A stretch of DNA of 53,901 nt, from the NCBI GenBank assembly GCA_030151225.1, contig JASLEG010000353.1, positions 1-53,901 on the forward strand, read 5' to 3'. Made by a program: the position numbers and the translations under genes. Shown here piece after piece: positions 51,446 through 53,901 of this stretch. Position 1 is the first letter of the stretch. Each line of letters opens with the position of its first letter. The stretch comes from Burkholderia sp. (GTDB lineage: Bacteria; Pseudomonadota; Gammaproteobacteria; Burkholderiales; Burkholderiaceae). Below the pieces are notes generated by a model that was not told where the DNA came from, ran no database searches, and was given only the letters and a program-made list of their open reading frames with translations.

Positions 51446-53901
51446 TCAGAACTTGTAGGTCGCGCCGATCTGGGCGAAGCGGCCCACGTAGGTGTAGATC
51501 GACTGATCGTACCCGGTCTGATTCTGCACGCCGTTGGCGAAGATCGGGTCGTACGGCGGCGTGCGGTTGAAGATGTTGTCGATGCCGCCGTAGATCGTCC
51601 AGTTCTTGAAGCCCGTGTAGGTCACCATCAGGTTGAACTGGCTGTACGAGCCGACCTTGTCCGGCGCGGGCGCCGGGAACAGGTTCTGCGCGTACGGGCC
51701 CGTGAACTGCCAGGTCAGCGCGGCATCCCAGCGATGGTAGTTCCAGTCCAGCGTGGTGTTGCCGCGCCAGCGCGGGAAGCTGCCGCCGAACGGCTGGGTC
51801 AGCGTGAAATTGTTGCCCGCGCCGTCCACCGGGGCCGCGCCCGGCTGGCCGATCTTGAAGTTCTTCACGTAGGCCCAGTCGCCCGACAGCGTGACGGTGC
51901 CGAAGCCCTTCAGCGGCACGGCCTGGCGGAAGGTGGACTCGAAGCCGTTGGTGTCGAGATAGCCGAGGTTCGTGTACGGCGTGATCCGGTACAGCAGCGC
52001 GCCGGTGGTCGGGTCGGTCACCGTGCTCGTGGGCGAGCCCTGGCCGATCACGTTGTCGACGCGGATCTTGTACCAGTCGAGGCTGAAGTCGGTATAGCGC
52101 GTGGGCGAAAGCTGGAAGCCGATGTTCAGGTTGCGGGTGCGTTCCGGCGCGATGTTCGGGTTGCCCACCGTGATCGACGTGTAGTTCTGGCCGGTGGCCG
52201 AATCCACCTGGTTGCCGAGCGAGCGCGAGGCGCTGTCTTCCACGAAGGTCGGCGCGCGGAAGCCGCGGCTGTACGAGGTGTACAGGGTCAGCTGCTGGGC
52301 CGGCTGGTAGCGCAACGCGAAGCGCGGCGAGAAGGCGCCGCCCACGTCGGAGTAATGGTCGTAGCGGCCCGACTGGCTGAAGGTCAGGTTCTTCAGGATC
52401 GGCACGTTCACCTGGTAGTAGACGGCCGCCACGTTGCGCTGGCCGTTCACGGTCTGCAGGTTCGGCGAGACCACGGCGCCGTCCACGTAGCCACCGCCCG
52501 GCGCGAGGAATTCGCTCTGGTGCGTGAACTGCGCGCCGAGGCCCAGGCCCACGTCGCCGGTCGGCAGGTGGAACAGGGTGGGCGTGGACAGCGTGGCGTC
52601 GATCGTGTCGAGCTTCGAGATGCCGAACGTGCTGGCGTCCTGGAACAGCCCGTTGGTGCCGTTCGGCGTGGACGACGGATTCGCGAAGTTCAGCGTGCCG
52701 TTCTGGTAGATGTTGTTCAGCGCGTTGACGTTGAGCTCGTTCGAGAACGAGTTCGACACCGTGCTCTGCGAATGGCTCAGCGAGGTCGCCCAGTCCCAGT
52801 CACCGTTCGGCAGCGCGAACGAGCCCTTCACGCCGGTGGAGGCACGCCAGAACGTGGAGTTGGTCTTCTCGGCGATCGCCTCGGGGAACGTGTACGTGAG
52901 CGAGGCCGGGCCACCCGTGGTGTTGTACGGGTTGGTGACCGGCACGATGGTGTTGAACGGCGAGAGCTGCTGCGTGGCCGGGTTCCAGACCAGCGCCGGG
53001 CCCTGCGGGTTGCCCACCGTGTGGGTGCCCTGATTCGAGGTCGACGAGATGCTGCTGATCATGAAGTCGCCGAACGCGGTGGTCTTGTCGTCCACCTTGA
53101 AGTCGCCGTGCAGCTTGGCGTTCAGACGCTCGGTCATCGGCAGGATCGACATGCTCTCGGCGGTGTTCGCGCCGCAGATCGTGCCGGGCTGGCCGTTGGT
53201 GACGGGCAGCGAATTGGTCAGCGCCGAGCGCGGCGCGCAGCCGCCGAGCGCCTGTGCCGAGCCGCCGGGCAGGTTCCAGTACGACGGCCCGAGCAGCGAA
53301 TAGCCGCCGGGCGCGCCCGTGAAGTCCTGGTTGCGCGTGGAATCGCGGTCGGCCAGCGTGAAGCCGTTGTCCTTGTAGTAGCTCGCGGCCACGGTCACGT
53401 TGAAGCGGTCGGCGTTCAGATCGCCGAAGCCGCCCAGCACGCCGAACTTGGTCGTGCCGTTGCCGTTGCCGCCGTTGATCGCCGAGCCGAGGCTGCCATC
53501 GAGCTGCAGGCCGCGGAAATCGTGCTTGGTGATGATGTTGACCACCCCGCCGATCGCGTCCGAGCCGTATTGCGACACGGCGCCGGTCTTGACGATCTCG
53601 ATGCGCTCGATCGCGTTGAGCGGAATCGTGTTCAGGTCGAAGAACGAATCGTCGGCGTTCGAGAAGAACGCGAACGGCGCGACGCGCTGGCCGTCCACCA
53701 GCACCAGCGTGTACTTCTCGGGCAGGCCGCGCAGCGCGATGCCGGCCGCGCCGGCCGCGAAGTTGTTGCTCTGCCCTTCGCTCCAGCTGTTGGCCGAGTT
53801 GGCCGTGGTGTTGCGCAGGAAGTCCGAGACGGTGGTCGCGCCGCTCGCCGTGATTTCCTTCGGCGTGATGGTCTGCACCTGGTTGAAGCCCACCTTGTCG
53901 G
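51446..53901 (-). CDS. TonB-dependent outer-membrane receptor, partial (N terminus outside window)
   Basis: This is the C-terminal 818 or so residues of a ligand-gated outer-membrane channel; the signal, TonB box and start of the plug are beyond the right edge. The plug shows SDFLRNTTANSANSW, GAAGIALRGLPEKYTLVLVDGQRVAPF, DLNTIPLNAIERIEIVKTGAVSQYGSDAIGGVVNIITK, the classic plug block. The barrel ends YVGRFAQIGATYKF with terminal Phe. The barrel is of the long, non-siderophore-diagnostic kind seen in Xanthomonas- or Caulobacter-type receptors. Substrate (siderophore, carbohydrate, peptide) is unknown. It is followed by yejA after 130 bp, with a strong hairpin between. Confidence 0.94.
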   Translation of the reverse strand, partial: DKVGFNQVQTITPKEITASGATTVSDFLRNTTANSANSWSEGQSNNFAAGAAGIALRGLPEKYTLVLVDGQRVAPFAFFSNADDSFFDLNTIPLNAIERIEIVKTGAVSQYGSDAIGGVVNIITKHDFRGLQLDGSLGSAINGGNGNGTTKFGVLGGFGDLNADRFNVTVAASYYKDNGFTLADRDSTRNQDFTGAPGGYSLLGPSYWNLPGGSAQALGGCAPRSALTNSLPVTNGQPGTICGANTAESMSILPMTERLNAKLHGDFKVDDKTTAFGDFMISSISSTSNQGTHTVGNPQGPALVWNPATQQLSPFNTIVPVTNPYNTTGGPASLTYTFPEAIAEKTNSTFWRASTGVKGSFALPNGDWDWATSLSHSQSTVSNSFSNELNVNALNNIYQNGTLNFANPSSTPNGTNGLFQDASTFGISKLDTIDATLSTPTLFHLPTGDVGLGLGAQFTHQSEFLAPGGGYVDGAVVSPNLQTVNGQRNVAAVYYQVNVPILKNLTFSQSGRYDHYSDVGGAFSPRFALRYQPAQQLTLYTSYSRGFRAPTFVEDSASRSLGNQVDSATGQNYTSITVGNPNIAPERTRNLNIGFQLSPTRYTDFSLDWYKIRVDNVIGQGSPTSTVTDPTTGALLYRITPYTNLGYLDTNGFESTFRQAVPLKGFGTVTLSGDWAYVKNFKIGQPGAAPVDGAGNNFTLTQPFGGSFPRWRGNTTLDWNYHRWDAALTWQFTGPYAQNLFPAPAPDKVGSYSQFNLMVTYTGFKNWTIYGGIDNIFNRTPPYDPIFANGVQNQTGYDQSIYTYVGRFAQIGATYKF

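Overview
The window is about 54 kb of high-GC proteobacterial DNA. Gene content and protein style (a Porin_4 general porin, OprD-family porin, hopanoid genes, a pqqABCDE cluster, CstA/YbdD, many short convergent and divergent units) fit Burkholderia sensu lato or a close relative in the Burkholderiaceae. The species cannot be named from the sequence alone. Both ends cut through genes: a GntP-type permease on the left and a TonB-dependent receptor on the right. No rRNA, tRNA, CRISPR array, prophage, insertion sequence or replication origin was recognised, and the region reads as stable chromosomal or second-replicon DNA.

Layout. 0-9 kb: GntP permease end, a small unknown protein, a DedA-rhodanese fusion, an OprD-like porin, an XRE-cupin regulator divergent from a POT peptide transporter, a 71-residue unknown and an OpgC-like membrane acyltransferase. 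9-17 kb: RarD-like exporter with acylphosphatase, then a hopanoid side-chain locus: hpnA, a long 14-residue-repeat alanine-rich coiled-coil protein, hpnB with a possible 35-residue coupled upstream ORF, ispH and hpnH. 17-26 kb: a Tat-exported tyrosinase with a small exported partner, a tartrate/malate catabolic unit (MFS transporter, tartrate dehydrogenase, divergent LysR regulator), a two-gene chromate transporter, an orphan terminator that may end a small RNA, a small unknown protein and a PilZ protein. 26-31 kb: cstA-ybdD, an orphan sulfonate/nitrate-type binding protein and a LysE exporter. 31-38 kb: a general porin preceded by a candidate antisense-oriented small RNA, then pqqABCDE followed by an overlapping S9 peptidase in place of a nearby pqqF. 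38-54 kb: an Asp-nucleophile alpha/beta hydrolase divergent from a CGNR zinc-finger regulator across a set of repeated half-sites, then a long minus-strand run: TonB receptor, yejABEF peptide importer, an RND pump lacking partner genes, and a class A penicillin-binding protein.

The functional themes are envelope biology (hopanoids, porins, peptidoglycan synthesis, peptide and drug transport) and redox or secondary metabolism (PQQ, tyrosinase, tartrate). The most notable items are the candidate small RNA beside the porin, the repeat protein and coupled short ORF in the hopanoid locus, the pqqA-pqqB attenuator with its substitute peptidase, the tandem operator of the CGNR/hydrolase pair, the tyrosinase partner protein, and the yej-RND-PBP run. 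All calls come from reading the sequence; no database search was possible.
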